64,000 bases of DNA from Coptis chinensis (Eukaryota; Streptophyta; Magnoliopsida; Ranunculales; Ranunculaceae). A model generated the notes under the pieces. That model was not told the DNA's origin. It made no database searches and saw only the letters and a program-made list of their open reading frames with translations. A program made the translations under genes and the position numbers. Positions 36,131-49,336 of this stretch are shown in pieces. Each line of letters opens with the position of its first letter. Within the stretch, counting starts at the first letter, position 1. The stretch is from the NCBI GenBank assembly GCA_015680905.1, contig CM027380.1, positions 48,396,001 to 48,460,000 on the forward strand, in the 5' to 3' direction.

Positions 36131-38149
36131 TAATTGGCGCCGTCTGCGGTTCTTATTCAACACCCTCGATCACGTTCTACAAAAGTTATGACAAATACTA
36201 GAAGAGCTCAAGGTCCCGATGCAATTGCTGACGATCATTGTGAACATGATGTTGTCGTCTCATATTATTTGTTAGTAAGACTCTTATATCAGCTGAATGG
36301 AGGCATTCTTGCATTGAAAAAATTGCATTGGCCTTGTTTCATGCTGTTAGACGTCTTCAACTTATTTCAAGGACGGAATAGTCGAAGTTTATACTGATCA
36401 AATATCCGCTGCGCAAGTTTTTTCGCAATGTCTACAGATCGAGTCGCAGAATGGAAAAGTTACCTTAGCGCTTACAACATTGTCTCGGACACTCCTACAG
36501 TTAAAAAGAGACAAACTTTGGTATCGCTAATGGCTGATTTTCTTATCGATGATATTCTTATGTCAAATGCATTATTCGATGAGGAACACGATGATCTCTA
36601 ATTGTCATTACTTCTCGGGGGCGATGACTTAAAATACTTATCGGATATATCAGTTAATTGTTAGATTCACATAGATAGTTTGCATAATAAGTCTGGCTCC
36701 GGTCTTGGTTTTGTCATCTTAAAGCTGAATGAAAACATATTTGGCCGAGTACGAAACTGTTATTTGCAGTATATGCACAACTCTTCAGCTGAGGACGACT
36801 AAGTTACAATTAATTATTCTAAGTTAGTCGCTAGCCACTTTGAATGATAATATGCGGCTCGCGATGATAGAACGGTCGTTTATCGTGACTTAATTCAACG
36901 AATTGCATGAAATTTTGCATCTATCAGTATTGTGTCGTATCAGCGTTATGATGTAAGGCATCCTGATTCTATCGCATACTTATTCGTGGAAAATCAATTC
37001 GTCACTGTCATGACAACACTGGATTAACCACTTATGCTGTCAGATGATTCCAATAAGCTTGACACTGATTATGTCTCGGTATCTAACGACGACGATCATA
37101 CAGCTGACGATGCTCCGAAATTCGATGACCAAAACCTTTATCGCAGCGGCACAAGTCTTAATACACTCCTGGGGGAGAAGTCTCGCTCACATAGCAATGA
37201 CCCAATGGTACTGGTGGCCGTACATGCCAAAAGATGTTAAGCATTTGTCCGAGAAGTGTGTGCCTTGTTAAAAACATGATAGATGATATGGGTCAAACTT
37301 TCCGCGACTAAGCGTCATCCAATCCATAAACTTTGGTCATTTGCGAAATGGGGCCTTGACATTGTTGGTTTATTTCCGACAGCCCCTGACAGTGTTTGTT
37401 TCTTGCTCGTCGCAACAAATTATTTGACTAAGTGAGCGGAAGCCCCGATCCATGTTTTAGACGTTAAAAATTTCTAATGGCGTGACATTATTTGCCGGTA
37501 TTCCAGCATCGTTGACTTCTTAGGTAAATAATATGTCGTCGACGACATTGGACAATTTTGTTTTGCCATTACGATTAGTCATAATTTATTGTCACCATCC
37601 TTTATTCGATAGACAAACTGAACGAAAAAACGGACAACACTCTGTTAGTTTCAATGGTATAATTATGTTTCCATCGCAACCTTATTATCGCTATGAAAAA
37701 ATCTGACGAAGTTACCGCGTTTAGCTTTGTCAGTCTAAGTTTGAACGCTTTTACGCTCGCTTAGTTCGTTACTATCGCTACGACAAAATCTGACGAAGTT
37801 ACCACATTTAGCTTCATCAGTCTAAGTTTGAATGCTTTTACTCTCACTTAGTCCGTTACTATCACTACGACAATATCCGACTAAGTCACCGCGTTTCTTT
37901 TTGTCAGTCGAAGTTTGAATGTTTTTACACTCGCTTAGACTAATTTTGCCGAGTTAAGTTAGCATTAGGGGCGTTTTTCTCTACATGGGGTAGCTCGTTC
38001 TATTTCATTTCAACTACATAAATCAACAACATTGTCAGTTTTCCGTAGGTATGTTATCTGACACAACAACAATATTCAATAACAACTCATACTTTATTTT
38101 TATTTTTCATCAAAAGAAATTTGTAGCTCTATGGCATTACATTCCCATA

Positions 38150-40260
38150 ATCACATAATAATTGGTTTGGGAAAATCCAATGGTTCCTTACCAGTTTTTC
38201 GCTTATACAACTCGTACAAATATTTGTAATTAATCTTTTCACGTTCTAGTTCATCTCCCATTTCTGTTAGATTCTCTATCAATTGTCTTACGGCCGATTC
38301 ACAATGTGCTATTTTCACGTGATCTTGGCCGAGCCGCTTGTTTAAATCTGTCATTCGCTTGTTAAGTTTTTCTATCTCTTTTTGCGCATGTTTAAGTTCC
38401 TGATCTTTGGTCACCGCGAGTGCTTTCAATTATGTCACCTCTGTTTTTAAGCGTTTGTGTTCTTCCGTTATCTCATAGCTCTTCTTGAATTCTTCGTACG
38501 ATCTCTGCTCTGCCTCTTCCGTCCGCTCGATTAAGTCTTTGTTTTCATATTCTAACTCTCTATTGGTTCCGCTTAACGCTTTGTTTGCTTCTTCAAATTT
38601 TTGGTTGAGTATCTTCACTTTCTTTATTTCTTCTGAGGCACTGACATCATTCGGAACGAAACTTTTCTTCGCGGCCTTTTCGTGAATTTCTTTCGCCCAT
38701 ACTACCGCTATTTTAACCTGCAGCAGGAAAATATCTAGCTTTTCATCAATCGTTCAGATTTGATCACAAAATCACAATAACTAATAAGAGATACTGACAT
38801 ACCTGGTTCATACTGTCGAAAATCATTGACACTGGTCTATCATATTCTCCGATATTCTCCGTGTTTTGGTCACATTTTCGATATTTTTCGAGCCCCTCCT
38901 TTGGCGTGGTCCCTGGCGATACTTTCGCTTCATCTTCCAGACTTGAACATCTCTGCTTCATCTACCAATTTCATCGGATTAGTGTTGGACACAAATTTCT
39001 TTACCATCCAAACGCAATAATAAAATTCAATGGTCAACTTATCGCATTAACGAGTTACGTGGTTTTCCTCCGTGGCGGTATTACCCACGGCGATTGCTTG
39101 CCGATTGGTCGTGGGATCCTTTGCTCCTGCATTTTGCTTTGCTGTTTGTTTTCTCTCACCAACTTTGTGTTCTTCGCTGCACTATATTTTGCAAGTCTCA
39201 CTGTTTTGTTCTTTTCCCCGCCATTTTTTTTTCCTGCATATACCAAAACAGAACGATATATTACATCTCCCCGGCCGTTTTTACATATCTATGTTTTCTA
39301 CGGTACATACCTTTTCTTCTTTGTGTTGAGAACGTCTTATATTTCGTATGGGCTGTTTTGTGCATTGTAGTCTCGTCCCTCGGGGCATCATACATTGTCG
39401 CGTCGGTTGTCTCTCTTGGTCTCCGTTCGCCCTATTTCTTGTGAAACATTTTCTTTTGTACAATTCACTATTTGTGCTTGGCAAGCTCATCACTAATTCT
39501 CGCTTTGTTAATTCCATTCCATCTTCTTTTTCACTATCGCTATCGCTATCGCTGCCAAATATGGCATTTCTGAGTCTCTTACTCTTCTTCTCCATTTCAC
39601 TATGTGTGTCCCTGGACCTATCAGGCTGTCGTTCGATACCCCCATAGTTTCTGAAATCAACAATATCATCGTAGTAGCTCAGATCTACCAATCTTTCGTC
39701 GGAACATTCATTAAAGAAGAAACGAAGGTTGTTCTCCATTTCCTTGTCCAATTCAATTTCTGGTAGTATGCTTGCGTTTTCTGTTAGACACAAAATAACT
39801 CATATTAGTCAACAATTTACTCTTAGTACAATTTTCAATACTAATGTTTTGGCTTACCTCAAAATTTGTTCGGCACTTTAAATTCTGTCGGATTCCAGTT
39901 CCCTCGTAAGCGATATAGAAATCTATCCCATCCGGTATATATTTTGGGAACCCTTTAAATCTTCTGTTTGGATTCTTGAATTCAACTTCAAATTTTATAT
40001 ACCCTTTCGTCAGTATGGCTTTCAGTTGTATCAACGCGAAGAATTCTTGAGCCCCGAACCTTCTATTAAATTCATTTTGTAAATGGTGCGCTCTTGTAAA
40101 GATTAACCAGAACGAAATTGGAAGTTGTCCCGGTGCAATTTGCCACCACTCCAATAATTGCGCAATTTCTTTGCTCAATGGAATTGCACTCCCGCAACTT
40201 AATTGTGAATAAGCCATTACTACTTCATCTTCTTCGACTTTTATTTCAAATTCATACACT
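38150..40260 (-). pseudogene. Antisense coding region of the gypsy-type element
   Basis: On the - strand, within the 3' half of the LTR element, lie several frames. They include a segment with LLEWWQIAPGQLPISFWLIF and AQEFFALIQLKAIL that resembles the plant putative gypsy-type transposon domain (Transposase_28 family), and a coiled-coil-rich segment nearer 38150-38680. Extra antisense genes are known in the Tat lineage. As part of a fossil element it is described only as decayed. Confidence 0.6.
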
Positions 40261-41798
40261 TCGTCTCAAATCTCTCGAGTACTAAAATTTTATGTAATTC
40301 TTTAAGTGACCATCGCCGCGGCTTCGTGTGTTCGTTGTATTTGTCACATTCTTTCCACCTCACCAAGTCTACGATCGTCATCGAGTTTTCTTCTTCTTGA
40401 TTATCTTTCGCCTGTATAATACGATCGTTTCAACCTGGAAAAAAAAATAAAAAAAAGGGTCAGATAGCTCAAAAACCGGGTTCACGGGGCCAAATCAGTG
40501 CGACACAGGCACAGTGCCCCTCCTTTACTGGCGCGCACCAGATCGTGTTTGTTATTTTCACTTTTAAATTTTGGCGCAGCCAGCACAGCGTTTCTTCTTC
40601 CACATTCGTTTTTTTTTTTCAATTCCAGAGCTTCCTCCAAACTATATACAAACCAAACCAAATCTATTTTTATACCGAGATTAATGGCGTGAGATAGTTC
40701 CTGCTTGTTAACGAGTAGACTAAAAACAGGTATGTGTTTTTATGCATGGCGTTAGAAATATAGCGATAGTTGGTCGTTTTCATGCTCGCTGCCGGTTCCC
40801 TTAAGGAACTTGTGTATACATGCCAGGTATATCTATATAGCAGCTTTCCAATCTTGCTGTGTCAGGCAAGATGCAAAAAGTTATTTTCAAGGCATCCAAG
40901 TAACAGGGCGAGCTTTTTGAAGAAGCCGTTTATTTCGTGATCTTTCTGATCAGTTTTACTGGTGCGATAGTTAAGATGGGATGAAGAAGATGAGAAGAAG
41001 AGTTACCTGAAACCAGAGGACCGTATAAATAAACAAACACAGTACTAACCTTTTTTCGTCTTCGAAACCAACGACGGCACAGTACGGAAACTCGATGATC
41101 CCTGTCACAATGGTGTAGTAGTTTTGGTAGAACGGTGGTGTTTACTGGTTTTGGTTAGTGTTATTATCACGTTCCTTCTGTTTATATAGTTTTTCCCTTT
41201 CCCGATCTTGCGCTGATCCGGTATCTCAGTCCTGATATAATTCTACCATCCAAACCGACTTAAGGTGGGAGACTCGATTATAATCCTTATCCAATCCCAA
41301 TTTATTTTTGGAGTCCTAGTTTTCTATGATATTTTCACGTATGCACTGATGCACATCTTCTAGTTATGTAAGGATACTAGGAATTGCTCACATGCAAACA
41401 TAATTATTAGTTGCATGGATGTACTTTTCACTTCCTCAATTTGTTTCGTACCACCTAATATGTATTAGTGTTCTATTCCCTACAATTCCATATGTGCAAT
41501 TTTTGCACTCCACGTCAATTTTTGCTATTCATCAGTTTATATTTCTTTATGTCCACATCTCACGTTACCCGTGTTCATATTTGGGAACAAATTTTAGACT
41601 ATTGTACATTTTTCAAATTCCAATTATTTTGTTCACAATAATTCACGAATTTTTCGCGACAGTCCATTTTTCTATCATTTCCTTTCGCATGATACTCCGT
41701 TATACATTACACTCACTCTTTTATTATTCCATTTTTTCCTTTATTTTTCTTCTTTTCTTTGCCATATGAACTTTGTTCGCATGCCAAAGAGGGGGCGG

Positions 41799-42280
41799 TG
41801 TTTCGACCCCCACCTACGTGGCAAACGTCCATTAGTAGGGGTCTCCACTTTATTCGTTTAATCGACAGGGCTAAAGCCCAATTTGCAATATCATTGATCA
41901 ATGTACAGGCCTATTAACTCATGTGTATAGAGCTGAACTCTAGCCACATGGCTTGCCACTTACGTACATTAATTTATGTCTAGATTTGTTTCATATCAAA
42001 GAGATAATCATCAATTAAGAGTCAGGTTCAATTACAATTACTTAAGCTACAAGAATACTTGAGCTATAAGAAGTCTCTACTCTACCTATATAAATACTAA
42101 ACTATTTTTCATACAGAACTACGTTCTTGAGACTTGATCCCATCGATAATTTGGGTACGTAGGCAACCGAAAGGTACAGTCTCATCATTCTCTCGATCAT
42201 CATCACTTTTTTCACTACTTCTCTACGTTATTCATCTATTTCGTCATCACTTAGTGTTTTTATCATATTTGGTCGAAACA
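41799..42280 (+). repeat. 3' LTR of the gypsy-type element
   Basis: 482 bp, with the same ends as the 5' LTR. Most differences cluster in one short stretch around 41905-41940. It is followed directly by the duplication ACATG and by LINE B sequence. Confidence 0.95.
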
Positions 42281-42979
42281 ACATGCTTGAAGAAAAACTT
42301 GAAACTATTCAAGAAGTGTACAGGACTAGAGGTAAATATGAGTAAAAGTAAGTTGTTTTGCTTAGGAATGGAGTGAAATGTGATAACAGAGGTTCAGGCA
42401 ATACTAGAGTTTCAAGAAGGTACACTACCAATTAAGTACCTAGGGCTGCCACTGATAACTACAAGGCTAACATCTGTGGATTATGGTCATATGATAACAA
42501 AGCTCGCAGATAGGGTGTAGAGTTGGAAGGGAAATACATTGATCGAATTCCGCTGGATTTAGAGTTAGGATTAGAAAGTGAGAAAAAAAAAGAACTAACT
42601 GCGTTCGCCCTCCCAACTAACTCTGTCACTCTCACTAGTGGTTGTCTTTCTCCCAGCGCTCTCTCTTTCTCCCTGGCAAAGCTATCTCCTTCTCTCGTTC
42701 TCCCTCCCAACCCTCTCTCTTTCGCGCGCAAGAAGTTTAAGGTATATTCTTTTTCTTTTTTTTAAAAAAAAGCTTAAATTGTTAGGGTTAGTCGAAATTA
42801 AGTTATAGATTTGTTTTCCTTTATTGTTTTCCTATAAAAAAATGTTATAGTTTATTCTATATTTTTGCTTGATTATGTAAGTTTATTATTGGCTATTGAG
42901 GTTTGAGCTGCTTGTAATTTCATTTTTATGTTTCTGATTGTGGCATCTCATACCAATAAAAAAAGTAAGAAATAAGTAC

Positions 42980-43690
42980 ATCAGAAGGAGTCTTGGACTG
43001 TGTTGGTAAAGGTTGTTACTTGTTACAGCCAATCCAAAGTACTGTCCACCTGATGTACAGTATGGGTTAGGCATGTTATTCTTCAAGGAACTACAAAGTG
43101 GTCAACCAAAGAAAACCTTGGAGTAACTAACTTTATTACCTTCCTTTGCTCTGTTTCTTTTCATTACTTGCATCTATATGATTCATGTACATTGGTTCTA
43201 ATGACAAGTTTTACTAACACACACAACTAGAAATTACATTCTTTTTTGTTGTGCAGGTGTAAAACCTACACATGACTTTGACACAGAGAAAGCAATTGTT
43301 TTATACCAGGTATTTCTGAATCACAAGCCTTCTCAAGATTCTCACCGATGACTGTTTTAGTTAATTTCCCTGAAGTTGGTTTCATTGGATATATGGTAGC
43401 CTGGAACATATCCACCTGAAGCTAATGGATCTACCACACAGGAGGGAAACTCAAAGTACATATTGGTGCTATCATTTGCTACAACTATACCTTCTTTTTT
43501 TGGAGAAAATTTGTAGTCTAGCTTTTTCCCCTTTTCAGTACTATGGATAAATTGGTTAGAAAGGAATAGGGAACGGCTTGAAGGGAAGAGTGATAAGTTT
43601 TTTGTCTTAGTAATGTCCCAAATGGTTGAGGGTGGACATTCCTTTGAGTTGTTTGTTTTTTGATCAGGCAGAACTTATGTTTAAGGAAGA
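42980..43690 (+). other. Exon-like scraps inside the truncated CACTA
   Basis: Three short coding-like pieces lie between acceptor- and donor-like sites: about 43020-43110 (ANPKYCPPDVQYGLGMLFFK), 43255-43310 (KPTHDFDTEKAIVLYQ, then GTATTT) and 43400-43455 (GTYPPEANGSTTQEGNSK). With 49790-50190 (TKRTRHMAFARVVAAGFEMD and FGNALEPPV, then CIKLVQLWKEKHEIGQWLEI) they look like exons of one gene carried by the CACTA. This could be the element's own gene or a captured host gene. I do not recognise the family. Confidence 0.35.
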
Positions 43691-43692
43691 TT

Positions 43693-44329
43693 TGTTAGAA
43701 TAGTTGTATCAACACAACAACTAAAGTAGAACAGAAGGAATAGTAGACAAGGACAGAAGGACAGAATTAACAGGTAATACCCAAGGCACGGATTAGGCTG
43801 TCCTTAAGGAAAGATTTCGCCCCTTCCAATGGTGCAGAAAGGCAACAGTGGCGTCTTCCTCACAAGATTCAATGGTTAACAAACACTGACTTTGCACTAG
43901 AGCAGGACTACCCTCTAGAACGACAATATAACTCTCGGCTCTACGGGGAAGAGAAGAAGAATAGGATAGGTTATAGTTTCTGTTTTTCTGAGATGAGTTT
44001 CTGATCTGTTAAAGTCTATTCCCTCTATGGACTCACAATCCTATTTATAGAGGTTAGGTTAGTCTCCTAAATAGATAAGGAAGAGAGACCAACTCCTAAC
44101 AGAACACCAAAACTTGCTGTTCAAGAAAAAAGCAAAACAAGTTTAGGCAATTGGTCAAACCACTACCCACAACAGTAAGCTCAAGCCCAAGCCTGAACCC
44201 GATCCGATGTGGTGGATAACCAATGTGGGACTATCTATTATGCACTAAAGTGGAGAGAACACTATTTGTTCATCTCCTCCACTTTGCACACACACACTAG
44301 TATTTAGAAATACACAAGAGATTCCAACA
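43693..44329. repeat. Left LTR of the non-coding LTR element
   Basis: 637 bp with TG...CA ends. CTATTTATAGAGG near 44040 is a likely TATA box. It pairs with 48692-49336. Confidence 0.93.
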
Positions 44330-45877
44330 ATCCTCCACTATTTCAAAATACTAATAGTCCCCCACTATTTTGGAATAGGATATTACAAAAGAAAAGGGTT
44401 AACTAAATGCCAGAGAGAATCGAAAAAACAATGCATAAGATACTGGTGCTTTACGGGCTTGAACCAGTCATAGGATAACATGTCTTTTAATACGTGAAAG
44501 TGGTGGATTAAAAAATCTTTGAACCAACATTCCCTTGTAGTAAAATAGATCACATGCACCAACATTGCTCTTTCATTATATGCCTGTTCTGTGGTGTTGC
44601 ACTTTTTGGCCCTTGCGCTGCCTGTGTTCTATGAATGCTCTAGAGTACTTGCCCGTATACTTATAAGAACCAACCCAGTTCTAAATTCACGTAGGTGGAT
44701 ATCCATCAAGCGTACATTGCAATTAAAATACACTATCTCATTATAAAATAGACTATGGATTCCAATAAGAGTAAAATAACTCATCCTTACTCATTGCAAT
44801 TCTAGTTATACAAAGTATACTATACCATCTCGCCATAGGGTGGGACATCTCGTAAATAAATAAGACGATAGTACTGTAGGACGACGAAGTGACTTGTTTT
44901 TCCCTTTGAACCTACTTCATGGGATCTCCAATCACATAGGTAGGGTTGCCGTCAGTGTTGCCCTATATATGGGCATAAGTCCCATCCCCCTCGACGTATA
45001 ACCACTTGCCTCCAAAGAAGTGGTGTGGTCAGACATGTGGCCAAACTAAGTCCAACCTAACATAATCTCTAGCAGCTGCTTGATTAAGTTATATCTCAAA
45101 CTTATGTATATACATTTCCCATTACACATATTTCTTTATGTCTTAGCTATTGCAATGAGACAGTTGCAAAGTATAGACACATCAGGAGGCTGTTTAGAGC
45201 CAATGGGAAGATTTGCCAAGAGGTTCCTAACCCACTCAACATCATCACATGTCTTTTATAAGGCGATTAGCTTGGATAATATCCAAGACACTTAATTTCC
45301 ACCAAGGGTAAACACATAAACATTACTGGATCCAGTTTATAATACATTACCCTCCAACAATGATGGAAATCTACTAAATATAAGTCCATAATCAATGGCT
45401 CCGCTATAGTACTTGGATAAACTGACAATATACATCCAATGTTTCTTATAAGAACAATGGGTTATCAACTCAGTATGCCATTAATGTAGGCAATGTCATG
45501 TCTCACATATATCATTCATCAAGTACAATAGGCTACCAATGATATTGACATATTTAGTATGAGAAAACACAAGTAGATTATTTTTCATAAGATGGATATT
45601 TGCCATAAAAGGTGTTAACGCATGCTTATTATCAGAATACCCATACTTTTCAATGAAAAATATTTTTACTACGCGCTGTGGGCTTCAACCATATTCAAAC
45701 GTCAACATTTTGACAACTAAATATAGCAGTTACAAAAATGAGTTTAACAACATAATGAACAATCGTTTTCAATGACGATCTATTATGTGTTTCAAATAGG
45801 AATTTCTCTGTCTCATACACATTCTCAATGCTAGCACTCATGATATTAAATCATCTAAACAAAGAGAGATTAACACA

Positions 45878-46047
45878 TATAAATGGCATGAGCAATTCAA
45901 CAACATATTAGTGTCATATAAATGTCAAAGTACCGTTGTTGATAAAGGTGTGTCTTTACTCTAAAGAAAAGACACACCTTTATCAACAACGGTACTTTGA
46001 CATTTATATGACACTAATATGTTGTTGAATTGCTCATGCCATTTATA
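45878..46047. repeat. Perfect 80-bp inverted repeat with 10-bp loop
   Basis: The arm 45878-45957 (TATAAATGGCATGAGCAATT to GGTGTGTCTTT) is matched base for base by the reverse complement of 45968-46047. The loop is ACTCTAAAGA. Flanks beyond the arms do not pair. No target duplication marks a separate element, so this looks like a local inverted duplication, for example by template switching during replication or reverse transcription. If transcribed it would form an 80-bp perfect hairpin, a good Dicer substrate. Confidence 0.97.
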
Positions 46048-48691
46048 GGCACTTGAATAAACTCATACAAAGATTTAACTAAATTGTATACCTTCAGCTC
46101 ATCACCTGGTACTACTTGGTATTGTAGTTCCGCACAACTACTCAACTAGAGTCTTTAGAATTATGTAGAAGAAATTCTAGTTACATGAGCAAGGTTTCAA
46201 AGTAGTATAAATCTTATCTCTGATTGAAACCCCTTGGCTATTATTATTAGCCTTGTATTTTGCAATACAACTATCACGTTTTAGTTTTCTCTTGAATATC
46301 CAATTCAACCTATAGATCTCCTAATAAAACAAGAGTCCAGTTTAGAGGAGTTATATCCTTCAAAAAAGGACACTTCTCATAGACAGACAACTTCCTTATA
46401 GGTTAATAAATCTTCCTCAAGAAACATATAAACATTATCACCGTGAATGGTGGATATACTCACTGGTAGTCTTCCAAATTTCTTGTTCAGAAATTATGGG
46501 ATCCTCTTACATAGTTCATTAAGAACATCCAACCACTCTATGCCAATTTCACAGAAAGCACATCCTCAAATAAAATTAGCATATAAGACATTCAATAATA
46601 GTGTGGTATCTACAAGATTGTTATCACGCATGACAACTAAAACAAACATCACTATTATGAGTTTCACCAATGAACATCTACTAGGTAGTTATAGGCCTCA
46701 AAAATATTTCTTTTAGATTCATTCACAATAGCCTTGGCAAGACACCCCCCACATTTTGAAACATTTTTGGATAGACCCAAGACCTTTCCATACTTTGTAG
46801 TTCAGTGTCTTTCCAATTATCTTGTGAGATGAACTATGGTAAAACAATGTCATGCATATGGGTCACCACCCCCCCACAGTTCAATGGTTACTCAACCTAA
46901 TCAAACTTACATGCAAAACACATTACACCGCTACAAACACTAAATGAAACAACAACAATAATATGCACTCTTATGACAAGAATATACTTTACTCAAGTCT
47001 ATGCTTATGGATCATATTAAACATAGTCATATTATGTTCATGCTATCTATATGAAAGGAAATCCACAAGTGATTCAAATAAATTGTAAAGAATAGAAGAA
47101 TTAGATGAAAAAGGTTTTACCCAAGATAATATCATTATCATTCTTCTTTTCATCATTCAACATTCCAACTTACATAGAGAGACAATCTACGCACTTGTAC
47201 ATCACCTTGGCTATTTATTCATAATCATAGGAGGATAATGCCTAATAAGACAATCCACAAGTGTTACATCTCCTTGTCTAAAATAGTCACTGGAGGATAT
47301 TGTCTAAGAAGACAATCCATAACCTTACATCTCCTTGACTAAATTAGGTTTAGGAGGATATTGATTATTTCCCATATTGTTTCCTCTCGTAGAAAACGAT
47401 GCTCATTACTTAATAATATATGACATGGTTAAACTTCATGCCTATGTTAAATAATGCATTCATGCCAAACATGATCAATATCATATCATAGGTTCAGGAA
47501 AAGTAAACTTTAATTGTACCCCTCACAACAAAAAGTATACGATATTATACAAATTTAGCCACTGAATATGCAAAACAACTGAGGACTTCACCTCCTCTTT
47601 TTACATGAGCTCAAACAAGATAGGATACCCTATCAACAAGACCTCAAGTACTACCACAACATTTAATGGCTCAACCCATTAATGTCTTCAACTAGAAAAA
47701 TTTACCAATAAACTATCATCAAGTTTAAAGTAAATCCACGATGATTAATATCTAAAACTAGCATGCTATACAACTTTAACATATGCTATATTGGATATAA
47801 GCTATAAGTTACTCCATCTAACATGTGTTTTTACAATAGTACAATTATAACCATCGTCTAACAACACGTACACTCAATAGAGGTAAGCAATTATGCATTG
47901 AATACATTATAATTACTATCCAAGATTTGAGTGTGGTTGATATTAACTATCTTAAGGTCTCTCTTAGACCATCTACATACATCTACATATGTACAAAGAA
48001 TATTAATATCAAACTACTTCTAGTCAAACCAATTAATATCTTAGTGATAAACACATATAATATGTTGACTAGGTTATTAAAGAAGTTTAAGCTTAGGGAT
48101 TTCCCTCCTAAGAAAAACTAGCATGAAACTCAAGGAAAGAATATCACCATATAATCAAACCAAAAGAATTGCAAAGAGTGAAATAATACGATACCTAACC
48201 GATTGAAAAACCGGATTACCATATTTTCCTCCTTCTAGAAAAACAGTTCAAAAGAACTGTAATTTTGAACCAGCTCAGGACGAATTGGGTATCAAGCCTT
48301 ATACCACTGGAAAGCTCTTTGAATAAGCTATCCAACACAAGAAGCGGATTGCAAAACCGAGCTCTGAGCTGAAAGTTACATCAGTTTCCGTAACGAGTGA
48401 TGCAGCTGTCAAAAAGACGAACTTTGACGTTTTTCTTGATAGAAATCTCATATTTGACTCCCACAAACATAGGAGAAAGGTCTACAACCATATAGGGTTT
48501 GATAAACCACAAAAGATCAATAAATATTCAATCTTTAATTGGTTTCCCTAACAAAAACGAAATTATTAGAAATTTTTTAAAGTCATAACCCAATAATACA
48601 AACAATAACTCAAAGTAAAAGACTTATCTTTTGATTGCCGTATTAAAGCACTCTCCTTTGTTCTACTACGAAAAAATTCTTTCCTTAAAAT

Positions 48692-49336
48692 TGTTAGAAT
48701 AGTTGTATCAACATAGCAACTAAAGTAGAACAGAAGGAACAGTAGACAAGGACAGAAGGACAGAATTAACAGGTAATAACCAAGGCGCGGATTAGGCTGT
48801 CCTTAAGGAAAGATTTCGCCCCTTCCAATGGTGCAGAAAGGTAACAATGGTGTCTTCTTCACAGGATTCAATGGTTAACAGCAGCCTGACTTTGCACTAG
48901 AACAGACTACCCTCTAGAACAACAATATAACTCTCTCTGGCGGCTACAGGAAGAAGAGAAAAAGAATAGGATATGTTATAGTTTTTGTTTCTCTGAGATG
49001 AGTTTCTGATCTGTTAAAGTCTATCCCCTCTATGGACTCACAGTCCTATTTATAGAGATTAGGTCAGTCTCCTAAATAGAAAAGGAAGAGAGACCAACTC
49101 CTAATAGAACACCAAAACTTGCTGCTCAAGAAAAAAGCAAAACAAGTTTAGGCAATTGGTCAAACCACTACCCACAACAGTAAGCCCAAGCCCAAGCCTG
49201 AACCCGACCAAATGTGGTGGATAACCAATGTAAGACTATCTATTATGCACTAAAGTGGAGAGAACACTATTTGTTCATCTCCTCCACTTTGCACACACAC
49301 ACACTAGTATTTAGAAATACACAAGAGATTCCAACA
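48692..49336. repeat. Right LTR of the non-coding LTR element
   Basis: 645 bp, the partner of 43693-44329, with small insertions and scattered substitutions. It is followed by the duplication AGATT. Confidence 0.93.

Larger units (their letters stand above)
35647..42280 (+). mobile_element. LTR retrotransposon, Ty3/gypsy, probably Tat lineage, decayed
   Basis: Direct LTRs lie at 35647-36130 and 41799-42280 (TG...CA ends), flanked by the 5-bp duplication ACATG (35642-35646 and 42281-42285). A primer-binding-like TGGCGCCGTCTGCGG follows the 5' LTR at 36135, a start common in Tat/Athila-type elements. A G-rich polypurine tract lies just before the 3' LTR. Remnants of RNase H and integrase lie at about 36450-37500. 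A region reading on the opposite strand lies at 38150-40260. The element is broken many times. By eye the LTRs differ at about 5% of sites, which suggests an age of a few million years. Confidence 0.93.
43693..49336. mobile_element. LTR retrotransposon without recognised coding region
   Basis: Direct LTRs lie at 43693-44329 and 48692-49336 (TGTTAGAATAG...ATTCCAACA), flanked by the 5-bp duplication AGATT (43688-43692 and 49337-49341). The 4.4-kb interior shows no gag or pol resemblance, so it looks like a non-autonomous large retrotransposon derivative. Superfamily is not assignable from the sequence alone. By eye the LTRs differ at about 5% of sites, similar in age to the gypsy-type element. 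The insertion is nested in the truncated CACTA copy. The interior carries a long perfect inverted repeat, listed separately. Confidence 0.92.

Noticed and set aside
39094-39444. Hydrophobic + strand frame within the gypsy-type element
   Set aside because: Complement of the antisense coding region of the fossil element; no independent support.
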